A DNA stretch of 5,765 nucleotides from an uncultured Actinomycetes bacterium (GTDB lineage: Bacteria; Actinomycetota; Thermoleophilia; Solirubrobacterales; 70-9): NCBI GenBank assembly GCA_946479725.1, contig CAMLHB010000157.1:1-5765 (forward strand). Direction: 5' to 3'. The position numbers were made by a program, and so were the translations under genes. Below the pieces are notes generated by a model, which was given only the letters and a program-made list of their open reading frames with translations, searched no databases and was not told the DNA's origin. This document shows, in pieces, positions 5,514 through 5,765 of this stretch (position 1 is its first letter; every line of letters begins with the position of its first letter).

Positions 5514-5765
5514 AGAGGATCATCTACGCGCTCTGCCTGACGACCGCGATCGCGGTCGTCGTCGCCGGCTGCGGGAGCAGCAGTAGCGAAAACAGCTCGG
5601 GCGGCGCCTACGGCGCCAAGGGCGGAGGCGGTGGCAGCAAGCCGGCCGCCGAAACCGGCGAAGCGGGCTCCAAGGGCGCCTACGGCGAAAGTGGCGCCGG
5701 CGGCGAAAGCTCCGGTGGCGACGGCATCGTCGCGATCAACGCTTTCGTCAGCGCGCATGACGATC
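5510..5765 (+). CDS. Secreted lipoprotein, Gly/Ser-rich, 3'-truncated
   Basis: The frame starts with GTG in a GTGA overlap with the anti-sigma stop codon and remains open to the window end (85 codons, the last incomplete). The N-terminus is a lipoprotein signal: MKR, a hydrophobic stretch to residue 20, then lipobox VAGC with Cys21 as the lipidated residue, followed by GSSSS. Residues 22-70 are a low-complexity Gly/Ser/Ala/Glu linker with a repeated GAYG unit (GGAYGAKGGGG at 31-41, KGAYGESGAGG at 54-64). The folded domain only begins at about residue 71 (GIVAINAFVSAHDD), too little to classify. Actinobacterial lipoproteins with this layout include cupredoxin-like and YxFxxD-repeat proteins, but neither can be shown here. 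As third gene of the sigma/anti-sigma operon it may be the sensor, a signal modulator or an envelope effector. Confidence 0.85.
   Translation, partial: MKRIIYALCLTTAIAVVVAGCGSSSSENSSGGAYGAKGGGGGSKPAAETGEAGSKGAYGESGAGGESSGGDGIVAINAFVSAHDD

Overview
The window is dense, very GC-rich coding DNA with short gaps, ATGA/GTGA start-stop overlaps, one GTG start on a lipoprotein gene, a zf-HC2 anti-sigma/ECF sigma pair and actinobacterial-looking proteins. This suggests an actinobacterium. A deep lineage such as Thermoleophilia/Solirubrobacterales is my guess from protein style, not something the sequence proves. Seven protein-coding genes are supported. The first is cut at its 5' end and the last at its 3' end. 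I saw no tRNA, rRNA, CRISPR array or insertion sequence.

Layout: (1) 1-2147, plus strand: a circularly permuted ATP-grasp type 2 protein (missing only a few N-terminal residues), coupled by an ATGA overlap to a class I glutamine-amidotransferase-like hydrolase of the PuuD/peptidase C26 family. Together they look like a make/break pair for an amide or gamma-glutamyl compound. (2) 2221-3892, minus strand: a degradative-type thiolase followed by a PaaI-like hotdog thioesterase, a small acyl-CoA module. A perfect 15-bp inverted repeat lies between the two genes, and a perfect 8-bp-arm palindrome lies upstream of the thiolase. (3) 4085-4231, plus strand: a 48-residue DUF5679-type zinc-ribbon protein with a very strong ribosome binding site and a UUCG hairpin just before it. 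One of the expected metal-binding cysteines is replaced by Glu. (4) 4277-5765, plus strand: an ECF sigma factor, its membrane-anchored zinc anti-sigma factor and a Gly/Ser-rich lipoprotein, all translationally overlapping, apparently an envelope-signalling operon.

The blocks appear functionally independent. The ATP-grasp block runs convergently into the thioesterase. The thiolase is divergent from the DUF5679 gene, and the 192-bp divergent gap carries most of the visible regulatory structure. The points most worth following are the ATP-grasp/C26 coupling, the two palindromes flanking the thiolase, the Cys-to-Glu DUF5679 variant and the lipoprotein as the third member of the sigma operon.
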